64,000 nt of DNA from Carnobacterium jeotgali MS3. GTDB lineage: Bacteria > Bacillota > Bacilli > Lactobacillales > Carnobacteriaceae. A program made the translations under genes and the position numbers. The notes under the pieces were generated by a model. It searched no databases, had not been told where the DNA came from, and saw only the letters and a list, made by a program, of their open reading frames with translations. Positions 1-7,989 of this stretch are shown here, in pieces. Position 1 is the stretch's first letter. The number at the start of each line of letters is the position of its first letter. The stretch spans positions 558,001-622,000 of the forward strand of contig NZ_JQNF01000005.1 of the NCBI RefSeq assembly GCF_000745125.1. The letters are read 5' to 3'.

Positions 1-127
1 TGGATGAGACTAAAAAATTTCTTTAGCTTTGAAAATCGATAAAAACATTTTAATTTCGATAAACAGATCCGAAATTGAAAAATAACGACTAAAATAACTT
101 GATATTTAAAAGTATGAACTATTCAGG

Positions 128-133
128 TATAAT
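128..133 (+). promoter_or_regulatory. Putative -10 element for the split oxidoreductase
   Basis: TATAAT lies about 37 bases before the start codon at 170. No good -35 at 17 bases is visible (the best is TTTAAA at 105-110). An AGGAGG ribosome site precedes the ATG. The first 169 bases hold no gene that I can support. Confidence 0.4.
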
Positions 134-169
134 TAGATGGATTAGTTTTGTAGTTACAGGAGGATAACA

Positions 170-1039
170 ATGGATATTGCTATTGTAGGAGCTGGAATTT
201 CTGGTTCCAATGTATTAAAAAGTTTAATAACCCATCCGAATTTCCAAGCGGATGACTTAATTGATGTCTATGAACCCCGTCAGTCTCTAGGCTCAGGTTT
301 ACCTTATGAACCAACTGACGACGAATCAATTATGTTAAACACCTCTTCGGATGTTTTGAGTGTGGATGAAAATAATGAATTAGATTTTACGGAATGGTTA
401 GAAAGTCATTTTAAAGAACCAACGAATTTTGAGCAACTCGTTTCACGACCACATTATGGAAAATATTTAGTGGAGCGCTTTTCCCCATTCTATACGCACG
501 AACAAGTACACCACGTTCAAAATACTGTTGTTGACGTTGAAGTGCTAGATGCTGCAACAAAAGAACCAGCAGATGACACACAAGACGGCAATTTTGTGTA
601 CCGTATTAAAACGGAAGACGGCTGGCAAGATAGTGTCTATGATGCGGTATTCTTTTCAGTTGGACATCCTGAATACAATGATTTCTATGATTTAAAAGGG
701 ACTGAAAATTATATTCATAACCCTTACCCAATGAAAGAAAAACTAGCAAATTTTGACAATAATCAAAAGATTTCAGTTGTTGGAAGTGGTGCTACAGGTG
801 TTGACTTGATGCGTTTCTTCATGTCTAATTATGAATTAGAGCAACCTCTAACATTTTATGATTTAAAAGAACCGTTCTACTGTGTAGCTATTCCTTATGA
901 GAAGGATGATTTTACCTATCACTTAACAAAAAATTGGGTGGAAGAACAAAAAGAAGTACACGGTGGGTTTATTCCGCTCCAAGTCATACTCGATACGATT
1001 AAAGATGATTTAAAACAAGAGAATGCTAAGCTATGGTAG
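170..1039 (+). CDS. FAD/NAD(P)-binding oxidoreductase, N-terminal part (split gene)
   Basis: This is the N-terminal 289 residues of a flavin/pyridine-nucleotide-binding protein of the FAD-NAD(P)-binding (PF13454-like) type. A dinucleotide-binding GAGISG motif sits at residues 7-12 and a second Rossmann motif, GSGATG, at 205-210. The substrate is unknown and the protein should be cytosolic. A strong AGGAGG ribosome site supports the start. The frame stops at 1037-1039, while the rest of the protein continues in another frame from about 1030. Together the two parts make about 500 residues, as expected for one full-length protein. I infer a frameshifted gene (real or a sequencing error); translational coupling of two polypeptides is less likely. 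Confidence 0.75.
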   Translation: MDIAIVGAGISGSNVLKSLITHPNFQADDLIDVYEPRQSLGSGLPYEPTDDESIMLNTSSDVLSVDENNELDFTEWLESHFKEPTNFEQLVSRPHYGKYLVERFSPFYTHEQVHHVQNTVVDVEVLDAATKEPADDTQDGNFVYRIKTEDGWQDSVYDAVFFSVGHPEYNDFYDLKGTENYIHNPYPMKEKLANFDNNQKISVVGSGATGVDLMRFFMSNYELEQPLTFYDLKEPFYCVAIPYEKDDFTYHLTKNWVEEQKEVHGGFIPLQVILDTIKDDLKQENAKLW

Positions 1040-1668
1040 TTTACAATCGTTATAAATCAGGAACGCTAGACGTTTTCCGCAAAGCATTTGATATGAAAGA
1101 CCAGGAATTGGCAGCTGTTCAGAAATACGCGGCTAATTCTGTTCCAAATCTTCCGCATTTATATAATGCATTGTCAGGTGAAGACCAACAAGAGTATATG
1201 AAAAACTATTATCAGATTATGTTGTTTTTCAAAACGAAAGTACCTTACTACAGCTATCAGTGGTTATTTGAATTAATCGATGCGGGTAAAGTAGAAACCG
1301 TTGCTGGTTTAAAAGAAGTAAATGTTTTAGAAAATGGACGCTTCCAATTTGTGACGGAGGATAGCGAAGCCGAAGCTGATATTGTCGTTAACGCAACAGG
1401 TTTTATAAACAATATTGAAATACTGACTAAACACTCTGAGTTAATTAAAAATCTGTTCCATCGCCGCTTAATTATGCCGCATGTGAATGGGAAATTTATC
1501 TTAGTCGATTGGCCACAGTGTCGTGTGCTTAACCAACAATATGGACGTATGGATAATTTATTCTTCCTCGGTCTATTAATTGGTGGAACACAACATGAGA
1601 ATAATGATGCCGGGCAAACGATTCAGCAAGCCCAATATACAGCAAAAGCGTTTATGGACGAACGATAA
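1033..1668 (+). CDS. FAD/NAD(P)-binding oxidoreductase, C-terminal part (split gene)
   Basis: These 211 residues continue the oxidoreductase begun at 170. They include the NATGF motif (residues 120-124) typical of the end of the NAD(P)-binding region, and a C-terminal segment that closes the FAD fold (GRMDNLFFLG). The ATG at 1033 overlaps the end of the upstream part by 7 bases and has only a poor ribosome site, so independent initiation is doubtful. Upstream in this frame a stop lies at 1027-1029, which confines any frameshift to about 1030-1036. A terminator follows directly. Confidence 0.65.
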   Translation: MVVYNRYKSGTLDVFRKAFDMKDQELAAVQKYAANSVPNLPHLYNALSGEDQQEYMKNYYQIMLFFKTKVPYYSYQWLFELIDAGKVETVAGLKEVNVLENGRFQFVTEDSEAEADIVVNATGFINNIEILTKHSELIKNLFHRRLIMPHVNGKFILVDWPQCRVLNQQYGRMDNLFFLGLLIGGTQHENNDAGQTIQQAQYTAKAFMDER

Positions 1669-1684
1669 TTTAACAATGAAATGA

Positions 1685-1717
1685 GCTCAGAACCCTTTGT
1701 GGTTCTGGGCTTTTTTG
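1685..1717 (+). terminator. Rho-independent terminator of the oxidoreductase
   Basis: A 10-bp stem (GCTCAGAACC at 1686-1695 pairing with 1701-1710, one G-U pair) is followed by a run of T. Confidence 0.85.
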
Positions 1718-1764
1718 TTCACATGCGTATAAATTTCGGAATGGCCGGATTATTGTTATATTAA

Positions 1765-1983
1765 GGGTACGCAAATGGAACAAGCTATATGAATGCAAGA
1801 GGAATTTATATGGAAATCGAAGGTTACGAAAAATTAACGCTATGAGGTAAAAAAATATTCGATCGAACACATGTGGAGAATAAGAAAGTTGTAGATGACG
1901 AATCAACTCAACTGCTTGTATGTCATTCATATATTCATAAAATAAACTTTGAACTGGAACGGTTAATTCGTTTAGTCGGATAA
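1765..1983 (+). pseudogene. Possible degraded small gene
   Basis: One frame reads about 24 codons, meets a single TGA at about 1843, then continues to a TAA at 1981-1983 (ending LERLIRLVG). Residue composition across the stop looks protein-like (charged, with ordinary codons), and TGG-to-TGA would explain the interruption. No family was recognised. The opposite-strand frame at 1670-1930 runs through the terminator and is not believable. Weak call. Confidence 0.2.
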
Positions 1984-2610
1984 GTTTAGTGTTCCTTCAT
2001 ATAGATAGTAAATTTCTAAGGTATCATTATTTCCTGGTTCCCAATAATATTTTTTCTCAGCTACGCGGGATAGACCCTTGTGTTCATAGTATTGATAATC
2101 AGAAGAATTGTCGGTAAACAAATAGAAGTTTTCTGCTTGATGTTGTTTAAGGTAATTATAAAAATGATTATACAGCAGTCCCCCAATACCCAATCCTTTA
2201 AATTCTTCTTTCACGATAAGCAAATTTAAACCGGCATCATAATTTTTCTGGCTTTTTTCTAAAAAAAATTCATTGATTTCCAACGTCTGAATGTATTTTA
2301 AAAAGATCGAATCAGGTTCAGTAATGCGTAAAAATTTTTCCAATGAAGAAATATTCTTCCTAGTACTGATTTTCTGAATATTGGTTTGGTCTACTAATCC
2401 GGATGCTACGATCCCAACTATGTCGTCACCTATTTGAGCAACAAAAACATCATCTGATTCTAGTAATAAATCACTTAGAAAAAAATCGGCCATTGGAGCT
2501 ACTAAATCGTTTGGGACCCATGACCGATAATCCCAAGTGTTAATCACTAAATCCAAAATAGAATCATAATCATCAGGTATCATTTTTCTTAAGATAGTTT
2601 CTTGTTTCAT
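1972..2610 (-). CDS. GNAT-family N-acetyltransferase
   Basis: This 212-residue protein is predicted to transfer an acetyl group from acetyl-CoA to an unknown acceptor. The acetyl-CoA binding motif A is visible as LLIVKEEFKGLGIGGLLYN (about residues 129-147), followed by the helix and the YYEHKGL motif B typical of the fold. The start is supported by an AAGGAGAG ribosome site. The gene stands alone between the split oxidoreductase and a transporter gene on the same strand. A long N-terminal half (residues 1-125) suggests a specialised substrate domain. Confidence 0.8.
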   Translation of the reverse strand: MKQETILRKMIPDDYDSILDLVINTWDYRSWVPNDLVAPMADFFLSDLLLESDDVFVAQIGDDIVGIVASGLVDQTNIQKISTRKNISSLEKFLRITEPDSIFLKYIQTLEINEFFLEKSQKNYDAGLNLLIVKEEFKGLGIGGLLYNHFYNYLKQHQAENFYLFTDNSSDYQYYEHKGLSRVAEKKYYWEPGNNDTLEIYYLYEGTLNLSD

Positions 2611-2707
2611 TCCTATGCTCTCCTTTTTTTAAAGTATTTCTCTATGTGCAACTAACTACTGGAAACAGTGATGTAAAACGACTTTTTCTATCTCCTAAAT
2701 GATTCTA

Positions 2708-3742
2708 TCAGAACAGCCAAGTAATTAATACAACAGCCAATACGATTTGGAAGAAGCCAATCAGTAAACCGTACAACATCGTTCGAGGTCCTTCTTTTAA
2801 GATATCTGAGAACTTGACCTGTAATCCAATTGCAGCTAAAGCAGTAATCTCAAATTGATTGCTGATGACTTCCGAGCTGTGGATCATCAGGGAAGGCAAA
2901 GGTAGAAAGCTTCTAAGTAAGAACAACAAGAAGAAGCCGATAATAAACCAAGGAACAGTCATTAGGCTAGAATTCTTTTTCACTTCAGAAGTTGAGCGAG
3001 TAGTCGTTTTAGAAAATAGCGATTCTTCCTCTTGGGTATTTAATTTGCTGAAACACAAGGCTACACCAACAATGAGGAGAACTCTCATGAGTTTAAAGAC
3101 AATGGACAAATTGGTTACGTCGACGCTGACCAGCTTTGCTGAAGCAACGACCTGTCCTATAGATTGGACCGTTCCTCCGATGAGTGAAGATGTTTGAACG
3201 ACTTCATTTTGATACAGAACAGAAGAGAGGATAGGCAATAAGACCATCAATATCGTACCGATGACATTGACTATAGTAATAGACATGGCTTTGTCTTTCT
3301 TATCAGCTTCAATTACTGGAGAAACGGTCCCAATAGCAGAAGAGCCACATACTGCGTTACCCGCACCCATTAATAAAGACATCTTTTTATTGAACTTCAT
3401 AGTTCGACCGATCCAATAAGCAAATAATATCGTCAAAATCATTTGAAAAATTACAAAGATAAACCCGGTAGGACCAACTTGCTTGATGATCTGAAAATCT
3501 AAAATCATCCCATTTAACACAATTGACCACTCTAAGAGTGCTTTTTCAGAAAATTTAGTTCCTCTTTTTAAATATGGTTTGTTCAAAAAGGTATTTCCTA
3601 GAAGGATTCCTAAAAAAATGGCAATCAATGCTGCACCTATGTTCGGTATAAGATTGGTTAAATACTGACTAATGAATGAAATTATGACGCTAATCATTAA
3701 ACCAGGCAAGATGGAACGATTATTTTTCATTTGAGTATACAT
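2708..3742 (-). CDS. YeiH-type (UPF0324) putative sulfate exporter family membrane protein
   Basis: This 344-residue integral membrane protein has about ten hydrophobic segments and the family hallmark GAGNAVCGSSAI near residues 126-137. That region is conserved in YeiH/UPF0324 proteins, which are annotated as putative sulfate exporters on thin evidence; the real substrate is uncertain. The N-terminal part is the expected hydrophobic start (ILPGLMISVI). It is transcribed away from a LysR regulator 96-114 bases upstream, the usual arrangement in which the regulator controls the transporter. The start has a GGAGG ribosome site. Confidence 0.8.
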   Translation of the reverse strand: MYTQMKNNRSILPGLMISVIISFISQYLTNLIPNIGAALIAIFLGILLGNTFLNKPYLKRGTKFSEKALLEWSIVLNGMILDFQIIKQVGPTGFIFVIFQMILTILFAYWIGRTMKFNKKMSLLMGAGNAVCGSSAIGTVSPVIEADKKDKAMSITIVNVIGTILMVLLPILSSVLYQNEVVQTSSLIGGTVQSIGQVVASAKLVSVDVTNLSIVFKLMRVLLIVGVALCFSKLNTQEEESLFSKTTTRSTSEVKKNSSLMTVPWFIIGFFLLFLLRSFLPLPSLMIHSSEVISNQFEITALAAIGLQVKFSDILKEGPRTMLYGLLIGFFQIVLAVVLITWLF

Positions 3743-3824
3743 ATTAAACCTCCTCCAATCTTTATTTATAGGATTATAATATAAGATAATTTGTATAAAA
3801 TAAAATAATCATTTATTATATATT

Positions 3825-3841
3825 CATAAGATAATCTTATG
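3825..3841. promoter_or_regulatory. 17-bp perfect palindrome, likely LysR operator
   Basis: CATAAGATAATCTTATG is a perfect 8+1+8 palindrome and fits the T-N11-A pattern of LysR-family sites. It lies directly before the LysR gene in the divergent promoter region. A further half-site (ATAAGATAAT) lies at 3781-3790, about 45 bases away. It probably binds the regulator encoded next to it. Confidence 0.6.
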
Positions 3842-3856
3842 AAGGGGATGTTTGAG

Positions 3857-4735
3857 ATGCTAGATTACCGATACCAAACATTTCTTACGCTGACAGAAGA
3901 AATGAGTTACACAGCAACAGCCAAAAGACTGCATATTACTCAACCTGCTGTCACTCAACACATCCAGTATTTGCAGCAGGAATTAGGGGTCGAACTGATT
4001 CACTATGAAAACAGACAACTTTCCTTAACCGCTAAAGGCAAGCAACTGCAAAAGGATCTTTATTTGCTGCAAAGAGAGATCTCTAAAGTGCAAAAACAAT
4101 TGGTCTCTACTGTAGAACACACTACTCTTACATTTGGAGCTTCTTTGACGATTGGGGAATATATGATGCCGGACCTCATTGAGTCGTATTTAAATCAATA
4201 TCCAACACATGATATTACGATGGTAACGGACAACACTCAGCACTTGATTGAACTTTTGGAACATGGGAAAATTGATTTTGCACTTGTAGAAGGAGAATTC
4301 AATCAATCTGTATTTGAATTTCAAAAGATTGCTGAGGAACCATTTATCGCTGTCTGTTCCGAAAAATGCTCTTTATGGAAACAAGCTCAAAGCGTTAATG
4401 ACTTGTTTTCTACGACGATTTTGGTGCGTGAAGAGGGATCTGGATCACGGCTTATTTTCGAAACAGCCATAAAAAACAAAGGAATCCATTTAGACAGCTT
4501 TTCAAAAGTTATGACGATTGGGAGTATTGGTGCAATAAAAAAACTGGTCGAAAAAAATTTAGGTATTACTTTTGTGTATCAGAAAGCTGTTGAAGAAGAA
4601 CTGAAAAACGGCATCTTAAAAAAGATTCCGTTAAGTGATTTCAGTGTAGTACATCCGTTTTATTTGATTTACTTGAAAAGGATTCAGTTAAGAGGAGTGG
4701 AAACAATAGAAAATTTTTTGAGGTTGGTAGATTGA
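3857..4735 (+). CDS. LysR-family transcriptional regulator
   Basis: This 292-residue LysR-type activator/repressor has an N-terminal winged helix (residues about 1-60, with TAKRLHITQPAVTQHIQYL as recognition region) and a C-terminal type-2 periplasmic-binding-like effector domain. I chose ATG 3857 rather than 3839 because an AAGGGG ribosome site lies between them, and because 3839 falls inside the operator palindrome. The divergent YeiH-type transporter is the likely target; the gene pair matches the yeiE/yeiH arrangement. The effector is unknown. Confidence 0.85.
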   Translation: MLDYRYQTFLTLTEEMSYTATAKRLHITQPAVTQHIQYLQQELGVELIHYENRQLSLTAKGKQLQKDLYLLQREISKVQKQLVSTVEHTTLTFGASLTIGEYMMPDLIESYLNQYPTHDITMVTDNTQHLIELLEHGKIDFALVEGEFNQSVFEFQKIAEEPFIAVCSEKCSLWKQAQSVNDLFSTTILVREEGSGSRLIFETAIKNKGIHLDSFSKVMTIGSIGAIKKLVEKNLGITFVYQKAVEEELKNGILKKIPLSDFSVVHPFYLIYLKRIQLRGVETIENFLRLVD

Positions 4736-4820
4736 CCAAATTAAAATTGATTGTAAAATCGATGATAGACTAAAAAAATTTATACGGATTTAATCTCAAT
4801 AAAATAATGGCAGTAAATGT

Positions 4821-4870
4821 AAACCCTCCGATAAGAATAAATTTATATTATTCTTATCGGAAGGTTTATT
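4821..4870 (+). terminator. Long hairpin terminator after the LysR gene
   Basis: A 20-bp stem with one mismatch (4821-4840 pairing with 4849-4868) is followed by TT-rich sequence. Its A-rich left flank could also let it work on the other strand. Confidence 0.65.
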
Positions 4871-5010
4871 TGTTTGTAAAGAAACATTATGTTACAAAGC
4901 GTTATTATAACAAAAAAAGTAATCTAAGAAGATGCTAACGAATTTTAACTCTACTTCATAGCAGTCACTATATATTGATTGTAGGAGCTAGTTAATTTTT
5001 ATAATAATTT

Positions 5011-5047
5011 CCAAAAAAGAACTGCTATAATAGCAGTTCTTTTTTGG
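5011..5047 (-). terminator. Bidirectional terminator for the SHOCT-protein gene
   Basis: A perfect hairpin with a GAACTGCTA stem carries A-rich and T-rich flanks on both sides. It lies 34 bases past the stop of the leftward gene that ends at 5081. Confidence 0.8.
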
Positions 5048-5080
5048 ATAAAGCTAAGAAATATTAAATTCTTAGCTTTA

Positions 5081-5749
5081 TCATAGATTTAATATTTCTA
5101 CTTTCTTTTTGTTGAATTCTTCTTGGTTAATGATATCTAAATCTAAAAGCTCTTTGTATTCTTTTATTTGTTCAACATTACTTTTAGAAATATCTACAAG
5201 AGAGGTAGGTGTAGGATTTTTAATTTTAAAGTTTATTAATTGAGCATTTTTAGAAGAATCACAAACGATTTGGATGCTGAATTTTTCTGAAGTGGTTATG
5301 TTTTTTAATTTCAACATAGCTGTGCTAGGAACTTCTACTCGTTTCTGAGTTTTAATAACCCGATAACTATCTTCGGTAACTGAATTGTTTTTCTCTTTTT
5401 TCTTATTTCTATTTTTTCCTCCTACATATGCACCTGCTAATGTACCTATACCTGGAAATAACATTGTTCCTAAAATAGCTCCTCCAACAATCTTCCTTAA
5501 TTGAGCTTTTTTTTTAGATTTATTTTTTTCTTTAGTAACGGATAGCCCATTTTGTTTTGATTCAACAACAGTATTGTAAACAGCACCATCAAAAGCATAT
5601 TCAAGCAATTCAAAATAAATAGGTTCTTTTTTATTGAAAAAGATTAAACCTTCTTCGTTTTGTATTATTTCTGTTAAACCAGTAAAGTTAACGCCAATTT
5701 TTTCTCGTCCATTTTTAATCTGCAACATTGATTTATTTCCTACAGTCAT
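5081..5749 (-). CDS. Hypothetical protein with glycine-rich segment and SHOCT-like C terminus
   Basis: This 222-residue protein has unknown function. Residues 1-65 form a beta-rich module. A basic stretch (KNKSKKKAQLRK) leads into a Gly-zipper-like hydrophobic segment (GGAILGTMLFPGIGTLAGAY, about residues 89-108) followed by more lysines. After a second beta-rich module, the C terminus (EYKELLDLDIINQEEFNKKK) matches the short SHOCT pattern found at the ends of many unrelated bacterial proteins, often phage- or stress-related. An ATGGAGGAATT ribosome site supports the start. Membrane association is possible but not certain. Confidence 0.6.
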   Translation of the reverse strand: MTVGNKSMLQIKNGREKIGVNFTGLTEIIQNEEGLIFFNKKEPIYFELLEYAFDGAVYNTVVESKQNGLSVTKEKNKSKKKAQLRKIVGGAILGTMLFPGIGTLAGAYVGGKNRNKKKEKNNSVTEDSYRVIKTQKRVEVPSTAMLKLKNITTSEKFSIQIVCDSSKNAQLINFKIKNPTPTSLVDISKSNVEQIKEYKELLDLDIINQEEFNKKKVEILNL

Positions 5750-5899
5750 TTTAATTCCTCCATTTTTTTGTTTTACGTACTAAACTGATTATTAAAATAA
5801 ATAGAAAAGAATTACACTAGGTCAGCGGGTAACTTGTTTAAAGTATGTATATAAATAATGCTCCATTTTAAAAATAAAGACAGAAAAGTCTGATTGCTT

Positions 5900-6280
5900 T
5901 TAATATTTTTGAGGAATTATAAAATAAAGTGAAATTATAAGTAGAATCACTACTGGAAATATGTATAGAGTAACTTTGTATAATATAGCTTTTTTCTTAG
6001 AGGTATCAGACGGATTAAACACATTTACCCCTTTTTTATATTTATTAGCGATATGATCGATAAAAAATGAAAAAACCATTAATAGCCAACCGGCGTAAAA
6101 TAACCAATCTGAATCAGTACTTAAAAGTGCGAAATAAATGAAAAAAAATGAATAACTTAGCGGATGGATCCACTGATATTTATTGTTTCTATCCTTGATA
6201 AAGGCTAATAAAGATCGAATCAAATAAATTAGTATAGCAATGAATAGTATAAAGTTTATAAATAAAATAAAGTTATCCAC
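5900..6280 (-). CDS. Small four-helix membrane protein
   Basis: This is a 126-residue protein with about four hydrophobic helices (for example FILFIAILIYLI, FFFIYFALL, LFYAGWLLMVFSFF and VVILLIISLYFII). I chose GTG 6280 because GGAGG lies seven bases upstream, whereas the ATG at 6313 has no ribosome site. No family was recognised. It stands alone. Confidence 0.6.
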   Translation of the reverse strand: MDNFILFINFILFIAILIYLIRSLLAFIKDRNNKYQWIHPLSYSFFFIYFALLSTDSDWLFYAGWLLMVFSFFIDHIANKYKKGVNVFNPSDTSKKKAILYKVTLYIFPVVILLIISLYFIIPQKY

Positions 6281-6673
6281 TAAATAGCCTCCATAAAATA
6301 AATTCCACTGCATTTATATAACGTGTTTTATGTAATTTATTTTAGCATTATAAAAGGATTTTGTGTATCTAAAAAATAAAAGTTAGATACAGGTGTGTGG
6401 GTATTTACAATTTATTGCTCCAACAAAGGATGCAGAGAAAAGCAAAATGTTACAGTTGGAGAAATAATGGATATACCTTCAAGGAGAGTATTCAATTTTG
6501 CAAACAGCGAGAATAATTACTTTGCAGTAATGGAGAAAAAGGGACTACCTCATTAATTTGTGAGGACATTGCTTAAATAAGATTAACGTCTTTTATTGCT
6601 TAGTTTAGCTTTTTTCTTTAGCAATAGATGGTCCTGTCAAAAGTAAACTCAAACAACAGACAATTCATTTTTT
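6281..6673. other. Gap with possible gene remnant
   Basis: One forward frame is open from 6380 to a TAA at 6554-6556 (about 58 codons, containing YCSNKGCREK). It lacks a start codon with a ribosome site. It looks like the end of a lost gene, perhaps with two cysteines of a metal site. Nothing else is supported. Confidence 0.25.
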
Positions 6674-6883
6674 ATGATTATTTTCATTTTAGTTACGCAT
6701 CCGTTTCTTACATTTCAACTGCTGAAAATAATTGATTTAAATCAATTGGATATTAGAGAATATATACTACAATCAATATGTTGGATTTCTGCTTATCTAG
6801 TTTGTGTAATTTATAATGTACGCTCGCTTCAAGCAGCCATGAACTATTATAGCAAGATATTAAGAGGAGGCAAAATATGTTAA
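6674..6883 (+). CDS. Doubtful small hydrophobic ORF
   Basis: This 69-residue frame contains two hydrophobic stretches (IIFILVTHPFLTF and ICWISAYLVCVIY) and ends inside the start of the FMN-binding gene, overlapping by 7 bases. There is no convincing ribosome site. It may be the remnant of a membrane-protein gene or a small coupled protein. Low confidence. Confidence 0.25.
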   Translation: MIIFILVTHPFLTFQLLKIIDLNQLDIREYILQSICWISAYLVCVIYNVRSLQAAMNYYSKILRGGKIC

Positions 6884-7254
6884 GCGAAAAATTTATTGAG
6901 GTAAGTAAAAATGAGGGAGTTGTATCCATAACTTCATGGGGAAGTGGGGATCAACCAAATGTTAGATGCACTTGGAATTCATATATTCGTATTACAGAGG
7001 ATGAACGTATTTTAATCCCCATTGCAGGATTTACCAGCACTCAAAATGATGTTTCTAAAAATGATAAAGTGATTTTAACATTAGGAAGTCGTGAAGTAGA
7101 GGGATTCAATAATTATCAAGGAACCGGTTTTTTAGTTGAAGGTAAAGCGCGTTTCACAGATTGCGGCGCCGAATTTGAACAAATGAAAAAAGAATACTCT
7201 TTTATTAATAAATTACTTGAAATCACGATTGAATCAGCTAAACAACTTCTTTAA
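6877..7254 (+). CDS. Pyridoxamine 5'-phosphate oxidase-like FMN-binding protein
   Basis: This 125-residue protein has the split-barrel flavin-binding fold of the PNPOx-like superfamily. Visible signs are the early EGVVSI strand, GDQPNVRCTW, the central ILIPIAGFTSTQNDVSKNDKVILTL region (lysine-rich phosphate contact) and GTGFLVEGKARF. Such stand-alone proteins bind FMN or related cofactors and their substrates are mostly unknown; true pyridoxamine oxidase activity is unlikely at this length. An AGAGGAGG ribosome site fixes the start. Confidence 0.7.
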   Translation: MLSEKFIEVSKNEGVVSITSWGSGDQPNVRCTWNSYIRITEDERILIPIAGFTSTQNDVSKNDKVILTLGSREVEGFNNYQGTGFLVEGKARFTDCGAEFEQMKKEYSFINKLLEITIESAKQLL

Positions 7255-7482
7255 AACAACGCGTTTATTATCCAAAATTTTGTCCACTTTGAGTATCTTT
7301 GTTAAAAAGATCGTGGACTTTTTTGATGACTTTTAATTACATAGGGTTTAAGAGTAAAAATTAAAATAGTTTGGTTCAGTTATTTGCAGATAAAGTAGAA
7401 ATTGAATTATGTAAGATAAAAGGTTAAGCATTTGACTGAAGTTCATAAAACAGTCAAAAATTTATGAGCTATCTGTATAGTG

Positions 7483-7497
7483 TTGGAAACGTTTTCT
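7483..7497 (+). promoter_or_regulatory. cre-like catabolite-responsive site
   Basis: TTGGAAACGTTTTCT matches the CcpA-box consensus WTGNAANCGNWNNCW at every fixed position. It ends on the first base of the extended -10 of the following gene, so bound CcpA would block RNA polymerase. Confidence 0.6.
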
Positions 7498-7505
7498 GTT
7501 ATAAT
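7497..7505 (+). promoter_or_regulatory. Extended -10 promoter element
   Basis: TGTTATAAT is a perfect extended -10 (TGn plus TATAAT), 27 bases before the start at 7533. The -35 region is weak, as expected for extended -10 promoters. Confidence 0.7.
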
Positions 7506-7532
7506 ATGTGTATTAGAAAGGAGGGATAACAA

Positions 7533-7724
7533 ATGGTGAACTATCGAGTTTTAACTGTTGCGAGTAATCCCTTGGGAGAATTCGAAGGTCGTGAAACCGT
7601 ACAAAATGATTTAGAAGTATTGTTAGGAGAAGTAAGTGAAAATGAAGGAGAAATTGTTTCAGTCACTCAAGTTCTGACTGAACCACATATTTTACTTACA
7701 ACAGTTATTTATAAAGTGAAATAA
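7533..7724 (+). CDS. Small conserved-looking protein of unknown function
   Basis: This 63-residue acidic protein is likely real: it has an extended -10 promoter, a GAAAGGAGGG ribosome site and its own terminator. Strand-rich ends (NYRVLTVASN and HILLTTVIYKVK) flank an acidic middle, suggesting a small alpha/beta fold. No family name can be given. The cre-like site in its promoter suggests control by carbon source. Confidence 0.65.
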   Translation: MVNYRVLTVASNPLGEFEGRETVQNDLEVLLGEVSENEGEIVSVTQVLTEPHILLTTVIYKVK

Positions 7725-7730
7725 TTTTTA

Positions 7731-7756
7731 AGACTCCTTTCTGGGGTCTTTTTTAT
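7731..7756 (+). terminator. Terminator of the 63-residue gene
   Basis: AAGACTCC at 7731-7738 pairs with GGGGTCTT (one G-U pair) and is followed by six T. Confidence 0.85.
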
Positions 7757-7989
7757 GTATGCTAGGCATGTTAAATCAGTTTATTGGTGTAATGAAAGGT
7801 AAAGGAAATACATTATAATAATACGTACAATAAAATAGAAAATTGCCCTACACCTGATATGCAGGACAATCGATGAATCTATTGCTTAAATTGATTAGGC
7901 AACTACCAAACTTGTATTAAAAATAATGGGCGGATTAACTTATTGAAATTGTTGACCTATTTAGATAGTAACAATAATAAGAATAAACC

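Larger units (their letters stand above)
4736..5080. other. Intergenic region with two hairpins
   Basis: No gene is supported here. The stretch holds the terminator hairpins at 4821-4868 and 5011-5047, separated by AT-rich sequence. Confidence 0.6.

Noticed and set aside
1670-1930. An 86-codon reverse frame after the split oxidoreductase
   Set aside because: It crosses the terminator hairpin at 1685-1717 and lacks a ribosome site.
7840-7880. Small inverted repeat (ATTGCCCT with AGGACAAT) as an insertion-sequence end
   Set aside because: Imperfect, only 8 bp, with no transposase nearby and no target duplication seen.
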